Source: Chrysaora quinquecirrha | Lineage: Eukaryota > Cnidaria > Scyphozoa > Semaeostomeae > Pelagiidae | Direction: 5' to 3' | Assembly (NCBI GenBank): GCA_014526335.1 | Contig: JACTAT010000006.1 | Span: forward strand, 6,203,128 to 6,267,127 | Length of the DNA stretch: 64,000 nucleotides | Part shown: piece after piece, positions 37,506 to 49,149 of the stretch | How positions within the stretch are numbered: position 1 is the stretch's first letter | How the letters are laid out: each line of letters starts with the position of its first letter | Notes under the pieces: generated by a model | Told to the model about the DNA's origin: nothing | Seen by the model: only the letters and a program-made list of their open reading frames with translations | The model's database searches: none | Made by a program: the position numbers and the translations under genes

Positions 37506-37870
37506 TAAAATGCGCAATTGTTTCACCAACATCCCCACTATGAAAGAACCTGCTCAAAAAGGTCCCGATGACGTCATCATAAATATTTTAACTTTCGGAA
37601 TGCGACAAAATGTATATCAATCGAAAGCTCTTGATGTGTTCTATCTATTTTTTACCATTTTCTTTCATATTAATTGGCTTTTAAACGAATTAAAATGGGT
37701 AAAAGGTATATTTTTATGACGTCATCATGACGTCGTATATCACGTGACAGAAGCATTTATCGATTTGGCTCTTGGTCTTAAACGATTCAGCGTGGTCGAT
37801 TTACCGGGAATTAAGTTTAAAAACAAAGGTTAGGCACTTCCTTAGAATGCAGGCCAAAATACCCTGTCTA

Positions 37871-39835
37871 TATCCAAATAAGGGCCTACAAATATTCCTC
37901 ATGAACGAGATTAGTGAGGATATCAGTTCGAAAATGTGCCGGAAAATGACATAGAAGAACAATAACAGGTCAAGTCGGAAATGTTGTTAAAAACAAAAAA
38001 CAAAAATGGACCATTCAATAGCAATAATGTTGTCTTTGAAGCCGATGATAGACGAATGTTTGTTAAGATTAGATGGAAAATAAGCTCCTGCTGAATATTT
38101 GCAATTTGATTCCAGATTCCAAACTATATCATAAATTCACCCTGTAAAGGCAATAATCAGCATCACATCACATAGCTAGGTATGAAGATTGATGGCCACA
38201 TTTTGTCACCGGCTGAAAAAAATGCTTCTTCTAAGCCTACTCTGCAGCAGTATCTAGTTTAATCTTTATGCACGATTTCCGAAGAAAAATTGCAAGAAAA
38301 AGGCATTAAATCCCACAACATGAAAATAACAACTCATGGGAGACAAGTCAGTTGCACAAGGAAAATAGAGCAAAGATAAAGAAGAGAAAGTCCAGTGTAA
38401 GAAGCATATGTAGAATTAAGGAAATCAAGATGGATTCATTTCTCGTGAAACTGAATCAATAAGAAGTTAAATTTACAGAAGAGGAATTACTTTAATATTG
38501 TTAAGTTTCCTCCTCTTCATCGACATACTCAGATCAACAGAGACCAGTTGATTCGAAGTTGTGGGTGCAGATAAGTAAGAACGTATAATAGTGTTAACTT
38601 TGCTAAAATAAAACTTTTTCCAAAGGAAATTACCGAATAGCTAAAAGAAGAAGACAAAAAGGATTTAAAAAGAAGGGGGAAAATTATAGCACAGCAATTA
38701 ATATGTAGACCAAGAAAGCGACGAGTTGTCAAATTGTCTAATTAGGAAAGAAAAATAAACACTGATAGCTGTAAGTGCAGAAGATGTAATGAAAATCAGA
38801 GGAAAGTATCTACACAGAATAGGTGTCACCCCTAACCCTTTATTCCGTGGTATAGGCATTAGCGCAAACAGACTAAAACAACAATTTAAGGCGGAACTTT
38901 TACCCAGATACGGCTCGAAATGCACCAATCAGAAAGATAAGCCAAATTGGCATTGTTTTTTAAACATTATTCAGTTTGTGGGATTCAGCGGGATGTCTAA
39001 TAAGAAATTAACTGAACTGTCGAAGTGAGAAAACTAACTCTTTCTGTCTACATAGAACTGACCTTTTGGCTTTGATGTAGACAGATTCCAAAACGCTGAG
39101 ATGAAGAAAGGCTCTAGCTCTAGTCGAAATCTAGCAAGGATCTAGTCGAAATTGACAACTAATCCAGTCTAATTCTTCTTATCATTACTATTTTTTATGC
39201 TGCTATAAAATCATGGCCATACTTTTCATTCTTCAAACAAGATTCTTAACCCTGATCTAGCTGAGAAGGGGGCGAGGATAAAAGGCCCCCATAAGAATTT
39301 CAAATATCATGAAAAAATGACACGTTTTATAAACCTGATACTTATTGACAATTACTAGAAAGTATAAGCGCATCGATTGTTATTTGCATTGTTTACGTCT
39401 TGTTGTCATGGCAACAACTTTTTGGAAAGCAGGTACTTGGCATAAGATCTTTTACAGCAGAAATGTTGTTCAGAAGTAAATCAAAACGCTCTAAAGTATG
39501 CTTTTTTGTAGCTTTACATTTTTATTGATTTTCATTTTCATGTTCTATAATTTTGTTAAGTTTGAAATCGACATTCTTCTTAAAAATCAAACAGTACATT
39601 CACCACGCAAACATAAATTTTAAAAAGAGCAATTAACGCCTAGCGGCCACCAGGCAACCCGGTGCAATCAATGAACCTAGACTAATAAGGGTACCTGGTA
39701 AATGCGTTGCTAGACATCGCCTACCGACTGGTAATAATGTAAAGCCTCTAGATGCAGCGAAGAAAAGACACAGCAGTGGCGGTATTGGGGTCGTATTAAC
39801 GAAACACAATATATTTAAGCAACATAACAATCTAA
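37871..39835. other. No gene recognised; part of a dispersed repeat
   Basis: Positions 38640-38800 resemble 48500-48640 (GCGACG(A/T)GTTGTCAAATTGTC followed by ATTA and GGAACACT/AAACACT). A short open frame at 38789-39028 has no recognisable domain. 39640-39835 is relatively GC-rich non-coding sequence that leads into the satellite. Confidence 0.4.
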
Positions 39836-40712
39836 TGATATACGGGGCATCAACGCCGAGTAGGGATTCCACGCTAGTAGACTTTCCTAGCGAGTAGGGA
39901 TTCCTCGACGTTGAAGTATACATAAGGAACTATTGATATACTGGGCATCAACGCCGAGTAGGGGTTCCACACTAGTAGATTTTCCTAGCGAGTAGGGATT
40001 CCTCGACGTTGAAGTATACATAAGAAACTATTGATATACTGGGCATCAACGCCGGTAGGATTCCACGCTAGTAGATTTTCCTAGCGAGTAGGGATTCCTC
40101 GTCGTTGAAGTATACATAAGAAACTAGTGATATACGGGGCATCAACGCCGAGTAGGGATTCCACGCTAGTAGACTTTCCTAGTGAGTAGGGATTCCTCGT
40201 CGTTGAAGTATACATAAGAAACTAGTGATATACGGGGCATCAACGCCGAGTAGGGATTCCACGCTAGTAGACTTTCCTAGCGAGTAGGGATTCCTCGACG
40301 TTGAAGTATACATAAGAAACTATTGATATACTGGGCATCAACGCCGAGTAGGGGTTCCACACTAGTAGATTTTCCTAGCGAGTAGGGATTCCTCGACGTT
40401 GAAGTATACATAAGAAACTATTGATATACTGGGCATCAACGCCGAGTAGGGATTCCACGCTAGTAGATTTTCCTAGCGAGTAGGGATTCCTCGTCGTTGA
40501 AGTATACATAAGAAACTAGTGATATACGGGGCATCAACGCTGAGTAGGGATTCCACGCTAGTAGACTTTCCTAGCGAGTAGGGATTCCTCGTCGTTGAAG
40601 TATACATAAGAAACTAGTGATATACGGGGCATCAACGCCGAGTAGGGATTCCACGCTAGTAGACTTTCCTAGCGAGTAGGGATTCCTCGTCGTTGAAGTA
40701 TACATATTTCTC
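39836..40712. repeat. 98-bp satellite, nine units with four-unit higher-order period
   Basis: GGCATCAACGC recurs at 39846, 39944, 40042, 40138, 40236, 40334, 40432, 40530 and 40628, a spacing of 98 bp (one 96). Units are of two types by the bases before it (ACGGGGC or ACTGGGC), in the order A B B A A B B A A. The variant second unit (AGGGGTTCCACACTAG) recurs exactly four units later at 40334. Each unit contains AGTAGGGATTCC twice and inverted pairs TCAACG/CGTTGA and GCTAG/CTAGC. Confidence 0.9.
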
Positions 40713-41000
40713 GCTGAGTATAGTTATCTCACGCGAGTACACGAACTAAACAAAACGATAAGCTAATATATATATACAATAACAACACTTCGGAATTCAT
40801 TCTTGTCGGACTAAACTGCAGCTACAGAGGGCATACCGTGATGATGAAATAAGGCGGACTGAATCTAGTAAGATGCCGAGCAGGAAGTCGCGAATATGCG
40901 ACCATAACGCCAAATAACGCCAAAATTGACCCCGCCCACTGCTGTAAGTTAGTAGGCGCTCCATGGGCGGCTAGGATTAGCTGTGGTTGTAGCTAAGATT

Positions 41001-41913
41001 CTAGGGATCGAGTGTATGGACGATATGGGGGTTCTTATACTGCTGGTAACAGTCACTTGACCAGCGACCAAGGGACTTAATCAGCCAGTCTGGTGTCCCT
41101 GCTGCCGCGGCTGTTGTGGCCGCACCTATACGAAAACTATGGAAAGAGTATTGACCTATAATGTTGGAAGTTTTAAGTAATTGTTTAAGTATATCTGATA
41201 AGGTTTGACGTGTAAGGTAAGAGTTATCACTAAACACGAAGGCTGGTTTGGAACTTTCCGTACAGTTTTGCAGATGATGTTGTAATGCGCGAAGAGGACA
41301 GATACTGGTTCCAGATGCTGCTAGACGGATCTCTTGACCATTTCGAAATGGGTCTGTCTTGGAGATTTTCAGTGTCATAACGGCTTCGCTTGCCAAGAGC
41401 TTAATGTCGCGAACTAATAACGTAGATTGAATATCATAAAGATCTTTTTTCGGCGAGCAAAATTCAGAAGAACGGGAGAAAACCGAAGAACGCTGTTGTG
41501 AATGCTGCCCATAGCATGACTTGATCATAGTTATTCATTCCCGATGCTCTCAAGTTCTCTTTGAGGATCTTCATGTGGTGTATTGTTATTGGCAGCCGTT
41601 TGCCTCGCGTGGAAGGACCCTTTGTTTGTTTTATACCCCTAAGGAGCTGGCGTAATTGGTGCATACTTTGAAATTCAGATCTATAGCCTAGTTCAATAGC
41701 TGCAAGATACGTTTGAATGGTTTTATAGCTGACGGAACTTGCCAAGAAGGTGGTGAATAAGCGCATTGAGTACTCCTGAAGCGGGTAGGGCACCAAGTGG
41801 AATCTTTCACAAAAGTCTTGAAATGCTCGCTGGCCTTGCTCATAAGTGCGTCTGCTTGATGTTGAGATTGACATGCGTTGTAGGAACTGCATATCTAATT
41901 TTAACAATTCCAT
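41001..41913 (-). pseudogene. DIRS tyrosine recombinase, single frameshift
   Basis: Starts MELLKLDMQFLQRMS at 41913. The N-terminal core-binding part (SSRRTYEQGQRAFQDFC, YLAAIELGYRSEF) is followed by the catalytic part with YSFHSFRIGAATTAAAAG and LIKSLGRWSSDCYQQY. These hold the HxxR box and the nucleophilic tyrosine of phage-integrase-type recombinases. An extra base in the G-run at 41474-41476 (plus strand) breaks the frame after AFFGFL. It would integrate the circular cDNA without making target duplications. Otherwise complete in length (~305 residues). Confidence 0.8.
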
Positions 41914-41937
41914 ACCTGATGTAGAACTTGGGTTGCA

Positions 41938-43197
41938 ATCGTTTCGGCTGTAGGTGCTAACTGACGAAACCTTTGCATCTGCAAACGGGAAAGGCTATCA
42001 GCGATGCTATTGTGAACCCCCGGAATGTGCTTTATATTCAACGTGAATTCATGCGTCGCAGTTAGAAAAAACATTTTTCGAAGTAAGCTGGATATTTCCG
42101 CAGACTTGCAAGAGCCTGTAGACCAAATTTTTACAACTGCCTCGTTGTCGCAGTGACACAATAAACGCTTTTTGTGAAACGATTTGGCCCAGATGAAACA
42201 AGTTACCCATATCGGGAAGAGCTCTTTCCACTGAATTGATTATGATTGTGAATGGTCAGGCCACGGACAAGCAATCTACTTGCCATCAAAGAATATCCCA
42301 AAACCCAAGCCTGAGGCGTCCGTGAAAAGATTGATGTCCGGGGAGTATGTGATGTTCTTGTCCAAGATGGAATATTTCCCGTTCCAAGTAGGGAGGTATT
42401 CGATCCACCAGCTGATATCTTCACGTGCTGGTTTGTTTAGGGAAATATGATGGCTTAATTTCTGCACTGAGGTTGATAAATCTATCAGGCGGCGAAGGAA
42501 AATTCTCCCTGATGGAATTATTTTACATATGAATGACAGTTTCCCGATTAACGATAACAACTCACGCTTAGTGCATTTCTTTTTTGACGACCAAGAATGT
42601 ATCAATGACAGTGTGTCTGTTAGTTTATCGGCTGGTAGTTTCAGCTGCATTTGCTCGCTGACTATCTCTATACCTAAACAGGTTATCGATTTCGTCGGTT
42701 CCACAATCTTATCTGGAGCCAGAGGTACGCCTAGTTTGTTGAAGATGCGTATAGTCGTTTGCAAACGATCGGAACACAATGAGGAATCCGGGGGGCCAGC
42801 TAGGAAGAAATCATCCAAATAATGTGTACTATCAATAATGTTATAATTGTGTTTCATAATCCATAACAAGACTTCAGCAAGTTGAGTAAAGCGATTAACA
42901 GATGACCTTAGGCCAAATGGCAAGCAAAGATCAGCAAAAATATAATCCATAAACGAAAACCCCAGTAAATGCCAATCATCTGGGTGCACTGGGCAAATTC
43001 TAAACGCGCTCTTTATATCAACTTTAGCCATTAGGGCTCCAGAACCAAGGGTTGATACAATATTCACGGCCTCGTCAAAATGATTAAAATTAACTGTTGC
43101 CTCGGAATCATCGATGAAGTCATTAATTGAAAGACCTTTCGGAGAAGATAAGTCTGTTATAATTCGAAATTTACCGGCTTCCTTCTTGGGTACTATA
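41938..43197 (-). pseudogene. DIRS reverse transcriptase-RNase H with two in-frame stops
   Basis: The frame begins at the LINE junction with LIVPKKEAGKFRIITDLS and continues through ALMAKVDIKSAFRICPVHP, LPFGLRSSVNRF and HYLDDFFLAGP (catalytic YLDD), then CLGIEIVSEQMQLKLP. RNase H follows with INLFTDASGLGFGIFF and CHCDNEAVVKIW, ending with HIPGVHNSIADSLSRLQM. A TAG near 42276 and a TAA near 42240 interrupt one and the same frame, so it is a pseudogene by two point changes plus loss of its N-terminus. It is followed directly by the recombinase. Confidence 0.82.
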
Positions 43198-45825
43198 AGG
43201 AAAATAAACGCAAAGCGACTTATAGATAAGCAAGTAAAACTAGTTGAAACGCGTAGTCTAAGAAACTATGATAAGCAGCTATTCTTGGACGAGTTATCAG
43301 CCATTGACTGGAATGAAACTCTTGCTCCATCTAACGGCGACCCGGATCTCATGGCCTCGGTCTTTAATAGTGTCATCTCGTCCCTTCTTGAAGTGCCACC
43401 ATTAAAACGTAGAAAAATAACTAGCCACCACGCTCCTTGGATTACTTTCGAAATAAAAAATCTAATGAAAGAGCGTGATTTAGCTAAAAAGAGGTCCGAG
43501 AATGACGCTTCCTATTGGTCAGCCTATAAGAAATTGCGGAACAAAGTCACTTATAAACTTCGTAGAAGGGTACAGGAATACTACCACAACCTTATTGATG
43601 AAACCCAAAACAATCCGAACGCTATGTGGAGGACGATAAATAAGGTTTTACATAAGAACTCAAGTCACACCGTTACTCAAAAATCATTTTGAAGGACAGA
43701 ACTTAAAACACCTTCGCAAATTTCAGAAGCATTCAACAAACATTTTACAACGGTTGGACCAAAGTTAGCGAAGAAAATTAAAAGTCTGCCTTCTGACGAC
43801 CCTCTTAAGTACCTTGGAAATAAAGCCAGAAAAACCAAATTTAAACTACAACCAGTAAGCGTAGGTTATGTAGAACGTGCTATAAGAGCTCTGAAAAACT
43901 CAAAATCCCCTGGTGCTGACAGAATCCCGTTAAAATATTGAAAGATGCTATAGACTTAGTGTCTAAACCATTAACACTAATATACAATGCATCTTTAGAA
44001 AAGGGTATTTTCCCCCAGGTATGGAAATTAGCCAGAGTAACACCAATTTATAAGGCGGGGGCAAAAACAGACGTAAATAATTACCGGCCTATCTCAGTTT
44101 TATCAGTTGTGTCAAGAATTTTAGAAAAGATAGTACACGACCAACTAATTGAGTATCTGAAAGGGCAAAACAAGCTTAGCTTATGCCAGTTTGCGTTCAA
44201 AAAACTGCACAGTACAGTGACATGTTTATTGAATGTTGTAGACCCATTGTTCCAGAACTCTGATGAGGGGAAAATAAACTTGAGTATATTTCTTGATCTC
44301 AAAAATGCATTTGATACCGTAGACCATAAAATCTTACTGTCGAAGTTACAAGAGTATGCTGCGGAGGGTACTTCCAAAAACTGGTTCAATTCGTACCTGG
44401 CCACTAGGGAGCAGTTCTGTTACTTTGACGGATCCACTTCTAGCAAAGCCAGGATTGAATGTGGTATTCCGCAGGGCTCGTGTTTGGGACCTTTGCTTTT
44501 CATACTATACATTAATGATTTTCAGAATTGTCTAGAAAGCACGACCCCAAATATGTATGCCGATGATACATGTGTGAATATCGCATCAGAAAACCTGCAT
44601 GAACTTCTAGCAGATTTGAAAAACGAGCTGGAAAATATATCTGATTGGATGAGGATTAATAAACTTAGTTTAAATGCCAGCAAAAGTGAATATATGGTTA
44701 TAGGCCATAGACGACAACTAAACAGGGTAGGAAATGATTTGCCGGATCTTGTCCTCAATAATGAAGTTATTAAAAGGGTTAGCAAGACAAGATATCTCGC
44801 TATCAACATCGACGAAGGCTTAAGCTGGAAAGAGCAGTACAAAACTATCAAAAACAAGCTGAAAGGAGGGTTGAGCTCTTTGAGAAAGCTGAAAAACATC
44901 CTTCCGCAAAGTAAACTTGACCAAGTCTACAAAGCTCTTGTGCTGAAACATTCTTTAATTTCCTTACATATTAAATGCTGCATTGAAATATTTAATTATA
45001 CCTGCTGTGTTATGTAAATTAGATAGGGTAGTTGAGGGGGAAGTTTTTGGGAAGGAAGAAGTGAGATAGATGAGATAGATCGAAAGAACATATTAATGGG
45101 ACAGATTTTGATAGAAATAACTGAAAGAAAGTAAAGGATATATTGATAGAGTAAAGAACAATTTGCGATTAACTGACAGCGATAGATTGTGGGTTTGTAT
45201 AAGGGTTTTTGTTTGTATTTGTTTGTTTGTTTGTTTTGTTGGTATTTTTCTGTAGGCCTATTTACGTTTGCTACGGGTTTTGATATGATATAAATTTGTT
45301 GTTTATTCGAGATTTAGTCTGTTTGTTGGGTATCTACTTGAACAGGAGATTGGGGAATAAGGTCTCGCGACTATTTCCAATAAAGCTCTGTTTGAAAGCC
45401 ATCTTCGATATGGCGACATTGTTTGGAATGCTCTTTCCAACACCAAACTCTCTCAGCTTCAAAATTTGCAGACAAGGGCAAAGAAGCTGATTGAGAGCGC
45501 CAAGTATAAGGACGGATGGACATGTAAATGGCTCAATGTAAGGGCGTTGATCTCCTATGACCAAGGAGTTATGACGTATAAAGTCTTGCATGACATCTGT
45601 CCCGAAAACCTTCGCCATAAGTTTACTAAAAGATCCACGATTTCAGAGTATAGAACAAGAAATCATGAAGATCTGCAAATTCCCAAAGTTAGGTTAGAAC
45701 ATGCAAAACGAAGTTTCTATTTGTCTGGGGTCAAAAACTGGAATGCTATCCCTGACAACGTTCGAGAAAAAGAATCAATCTGTAAACTACATAATAAGTT
45801 ATTTGCTTTTGCCTTATCAGGATAA
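43198..45825 (+). mobile_element. LINE inserted into the DIRS element, opposite strand
   Basis: Starts within the endonuclease-RT linker (RLIDKQVKLVETRSLRNYDK) and ends at the normal C-terminus (NWNAIPDNVREKESI...). The left junction with DIRS RT sequence is at about 43197, the right junction with DIRS Gag-linker sequence at about 45825. There is no poly-A or microsatellite tail at the right edge, so this may be a recombination product rather than a simple insertion. Confidence 0.72.
43198..45825 (+). pseudogene. LINE reverse transcriptase pseudogene with insert
   Basis: Three parts. 43198-43930: linker, interrupted by TGA at 43690-43692 after QKSF, continuing with the RT N-terminus (RALKNSKSPGADRIP). 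43938-44950, after a one-base frame change: NNYRPISVLSVVSRILEK, SIFLDLKNAFDTVDH, GIPQGSCLGPLLFILYINDF and MYADDTCVNIA (catalytic YADD). 45390-45825: the thumb and C-terminus (HLRYGDIVWNALSNTKLSQL, MTYKVLHDICPENLRHKF). The coding sequence between LDQVYKALV and SHLRYGD is split by about 440 bp of foreign, non-coding DNA. Non-functional. It differs clearly from the LINE at 28098-29794, so it is another family. Confidence 0.8.
44950..45390. mobile_element. ~440-bp insert inside the LINE
   Basis: Separates two halves of one RT coding sequence. AT-rich and non-coding, with a GTTTGTTTGTTTGTTT microsatellite at 45215-45238. The sequences at its edges (GCTCTTGTGCTGAAA and GCTCTGTTTGAAA) may be a diverged target duplication. 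Class unknown. Confidence 0.5.
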
Positions 45826-45826
45826 T

Positions 45827-47187
45827 CGATGAGTTCTAACGACAATTGATCAATCTTGATAGGTGTAATTGGATTCCTAGGAATGGGATTAAGGTTTATT
45901 TTCAGCTCGTTTTCATAATGTTCCTGCAAGAGGGCCTCCGCATCTGTTGCACATGTGTTTGAAGGGGCATTGATTGTTTCCACAGACCCAGTGTTGAAAA
46001 ATCTGCACCTCTCTGTGCTGGTTCTTTGGCTGTTGTTAGTTGCGCTGGTGTTAGTGTAGAGAAACTGTGGCCGGTTGAAATTTTGACTTGTTGGGTTGCG
46101 AAAGGTTTGGGGACAAAAAGACTCATTTGGGCAGTTGTTTGCATAATTGTTTGTTGTTTGCAGTTGTTTGCATAATGGCCTGGTTGTGAGCATTTATAAC
46201 AGGTAGGGTTGGTTGACGTATTTTGAGGGGCTCTGAGGAACTTTGTCAATGCGTATTCGTCTGTTCTTGCCCATGACAGAGACTTATTTATGGCCATTGT
46301 CATACGAAATGCCATATCATAACAATGCCACTGATGAAAGTTGAAATTGCGGGCAAAGAAGCAGATTGACTCCTGGTAGGCCAGAAGCTCGGCTGCCTTT
46401 GAAGGGTGAAAGTGGACCATCCCCCGAATGAAGATGTTCCAAGCTTCTAGCCAGGACTGAAAGTTGGATATCTTTTGACTTTTCTTGTTTGTGGTGGTGA
46501 GGGAAATGCTGTCATTATCAGTAACTTTGACAGCAATGTTTGGGCCTGGGTTGATAGCTGAATCATAAAGGGAGCTGGTTAGCAGAGAGTGAATTCGATG
46601 TATCCCTGATTTTTTAAAGCTTTTATGGTCTTCTGGGACATTGGGGGTAGGGTATTAATACTTGAGTAGAAAATCGGCGCATTTGAATTACCTGCTTGGA
46701 GTGAGCTAGTCTGCAAGGACTGGATAGTTGCCGAATTTGTATTTGATGGCTCCAGTTGAAGCTCATTTGGCTTTGCAATAACGGAAGCTGGAGATAGAGG
46801 AGCATTCTGTATTGAAGACACAGGCCTAACGGTGTTGTCGCTGGTTGAAATTCTTCCGCTGCTTCTGATTTCTTCTTGAATTAAGGCCCGTAAATCCTGC
46901 CTAGATAGCTGGACAACATCGGATTCATTTGATGCTGAATGCTCTGGTTCTGGGCTTGCCGATCGAACGGACGACGCTGAGTTGTTTTCTGCCCCAGTGT
47001 GGAAATAATGCAGTAGGCGTAAGGTGAGTATGTTTCTTCCTCCTGTTGTCGGTAGGCCATATTTTGCAGCTCGAAGACGCAGAGTGTCTCTAGCAAGGCG
47101 GCACCAATCTTCATACGAGTTCTTGCTATCCGATTCCCTAGAGCGTTGTTGTTCATTGCCAATCCGCTTTGACTTGGCTGGAGGCAT
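45827..47187 (-). pseudogene. DIRS Gag with zinc knuckle, frameshifted
   Basis: Starts at 47187 (MPPAKSKRIGN). A SAP-like helical motif (LRLRAAKYGLPTTGGRN) is followed by a serine-rich low-complexity region. Near 46590 the frame changes, giving SNFQSWLEAWNIFIRG, HCYDMAFR and the zinc knuckle CYKCSQPGHYANNC (46170-46215). Near 46000 it changes again, giving NPIPRNPITPIKIDQLSLEL, the segment just before the RT polyprotein in DIRS elements. Packages element RNA in life; two frameshifts make it inactive. Confidence 0.75.
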
Positions 47188-47424
47188 GGTGCTGATATGA
47201 CTAATCTTGATTGTAAACTTCGTAGCGAAAAGTAATGTAAGCTGAACCCTGACAATTTGTGGACAGCATGGTTCGATACGCAGCAGAGGATGCTGGGGGC
47301 ATTGACCCGAGAGACTAACCGCAATAATGACCAAATATGGCCTAGGCGTTAAAACAGTTGTACTACGTAAAACATGGTATTTCAAAGTCAATTTCAATTT
47401 CAGTTTCAAATTTTTTTTGATTGA

Positions 47425-47715
47425 GTACCAACAGTACCAATGCAAATATCAATTACTGATATATTGGTCACATTATTGATACGCTCCGTACCCATACTTT
47501 TATGTTCTTACGGAAAGGAAGTACCAGCAATACCAAAATGAAGTTCAACAGATATGTCTGAATCCTTCACCTGGACAATATTTCGCTGCTCCGAAGAATG
47601 AATTCATGCAGCAAGTTACCTTACGCAGAAAAGGTATAAAAAGGTTGCAAAACTTGTTCTATACTTTTTCGTATAAGTATCATTCACTAAAATTAAATAG
47701 GAAAGCAGACTTACC
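47425..47715. repeat. Dispersed repeat family, copy 2
   Basis: Matches 21400-21690 very closely (ACTGATATATTGGTCA, TTTATGTTCTTACGGAAAGG, GAATTCATGCAGCAAGTTAC, TTTTTCGTATAAGTATCATT). Immediately upstream (minus sense) of the DIRS Gag, and possibly a truncated insertion. Confidence 0.7.
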
Positions 47716-48886
47716 ATCAGGTGTCTTTGCTGTAAAAAAGAAAACAAAAAGAGAATTAGGTCTCTTCTCATGATCCTTGTATTTAAATATATTAAGAAAA
47801 ATTTATTAGAAGACAATCTTTTGCTTATAATAAGCAATGTAGCCGTACAAATATTTAGTCAAGGCAAAAGTAATTACCATTTTTTGATGATCAAAAACTC
47901 AAAATGGTTTACATTAGAAGCAACAAAAAAAACAACAGAATTGCCAACAAGAGCCTAGACCATAATGCCCGAATCCCGAATCAACAGTAAAATTACAATG
48001 AAAGAAATCAACAGGAAAATGCTAATTAATAATCCAAAGGGCATTTCTTAAAAAGGGTGAAAAGGGCTATAACTGGCGAGGTATTGCCCCTTCGAAGAAT
48101 CCGATTACGTGTGTGTATTATATACTCCAAATATGCCAAGACTGCATCATATTCGGCGAGGAATTTCGAATCTAAATATATTCCTGGACAAACTTCCATA
48201 CTGCATGAAACCAACATAAGCTACAATTTTAGCCAGAAAGGGGGGAAAGTTACTCGAAATTATCACTTTAAGGTTGCATACTCCACTCCCCCACCTCATT
48301 GGTGGTTAAATTGATATTGCCAGTTGCAAGTCAGGGGAGGGGCATTTGTACGCCATTTACATTATTATATCAAACACCAATAACGTTTTTGCCCAATAAT
48401 TGATAGACATTGTCATGTACAACTTCATTTCTTGCAAAAAATATCTGGAACACCTTAAGAAAATCCGACTCCAATCTGAGACAATAGGTTAAAAATATCA
48501 AAGAGATTCAAAAAGAGGGAAAGAGGAAAGCAGGAAGGAATTGAGCATTTGGACAGACAAAGCGACGTGTTGTCAAATTGTCATATTAACAAAGCAATAG
48601 GAACACTTTTGCAGTGGAAGCAGAACATATAATGGAAAGAAGCCATTGCAGTTCGAAATATGCCATTTTTTAAGTTGAAAAGGATACTCATTTGAGAAAA
48701 TTACCGAGAGAATTTCATTGTAAGCTTGTAGGAAAAGGGAAGAGATGTAATATTAGTATGAAAACAGACTAAATCGTTAAATTTTAAACTTTATCTAATT
48801 CTGGAGAGTTGTAAATATACTGAAGTTGAAAGATGCGTAACTTGAAAATAATGAAATTGGAAGGAAGATGACGCTGATAATAATGA
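47716..48886. other. No gene recognised
   Basis: AT-rich. 48500-48640 belongs to the dispersed repeat also seen at 38640-38800. Short open frames, such as 48057-48314, show no domain. Confidence 0.4.
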
Positions 48887-48908
48887 TAATGTTACGGTGG
48901 CCCACAAG

Positions 48909-49077
48909 TGTCACTACACATTTCCAAATCTCACTACACATTTCAAAATCTCACTACACATTTCAAAATCTCACTAAACATTTCAAAATTGCACTACACA
49001 TTTCAAAATTTCACTACACATTTCAAAATTTCACTACACAGTTCAAAATCTCACTATACATTTAAAAATTTCACTGC
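48909..49077. repeat. 20-bp subterminal repeats, left end
   Basis: About eight or nine tandem copies of TCACTACACATTTCAAAATC. The same array inverted lies at 61496-61705. Likely binding sites for the element's transposase (inference). Confidence 0.9.
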
Positions 49078-49149
49078 GCATGCTCTCTAGGCCAATTTCA
49101 GTTCCAACATGTTTTGCACTGGTCGTTGCAGAGCACTCATTAGTTCGCA

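Larger units (their letters stand above)
35351..37870. mobile_element. Foldback element with ~1-kb inverted arms
   Basis: The left arm (35351 to about 36345) is the inverted copy of the right arm (about 36895 to 37870). The ends read TAGACAGGGTATTTTGGCCT on both strands. Each arm has an outer unique part (including ATGACGTCATCATGACGTC-like CRE-rich sequence and CACGTGA) and an inner array of 160-bp tandem repeats. The ~550-bp centre is unrelated and non-coding. Flanking TAT on both sides (35348-35350 and 37871-37873) suggests a 3-bp target duplication, but a 2-bp TA duplication is equally possible. No transposase is present, so it is non-autonomous. Superfamily unknown. Confidence 0.8.
40960..47340 (-). 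mobile_element. DIRS-type retrotransposon, interrupted
   Basis: The minus-strand gene order is Gag (45827-47187), RT-RNase H (41938-43197) and tyrosine recombinase (41001-41913), which is diagnostic of DIRS-group elements. A plus-strand LINE (43198-45825) separates Gag from RT. The ~110 residues normally between the end of Gag/linker and the conserved RT start (LIVPKKEAGKF) are missing. The terminal repeats typical of the group were not identified; both limits are approximate. Confidence 0.8.

Noticed and set aside
35351..37870. hAT element, because of CAGGG inside the terminus
   Set aside because: The 8-bp sequences flanking CAGGG...CCCTG do not match (CTATTAGA versus TCTATATC), and no hAT transposase is present.
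39836..40712. CRISPR-like array
   Set aside because: Units are contiguous 98-bp tandem repeats without unique spacers, in a eukaryotic context.
42529..42822. Plus-strand open frame inside the DIRS RT
   Set aside because: Antisense shadow of the RT coding sequence.
48908..49090. Repetitive 60-residue open frames (SLHISKSHYTFQN type)
   Set aside because: They are translations of the 20-bp subterminal repeats; the same occurs at 61526-61815.
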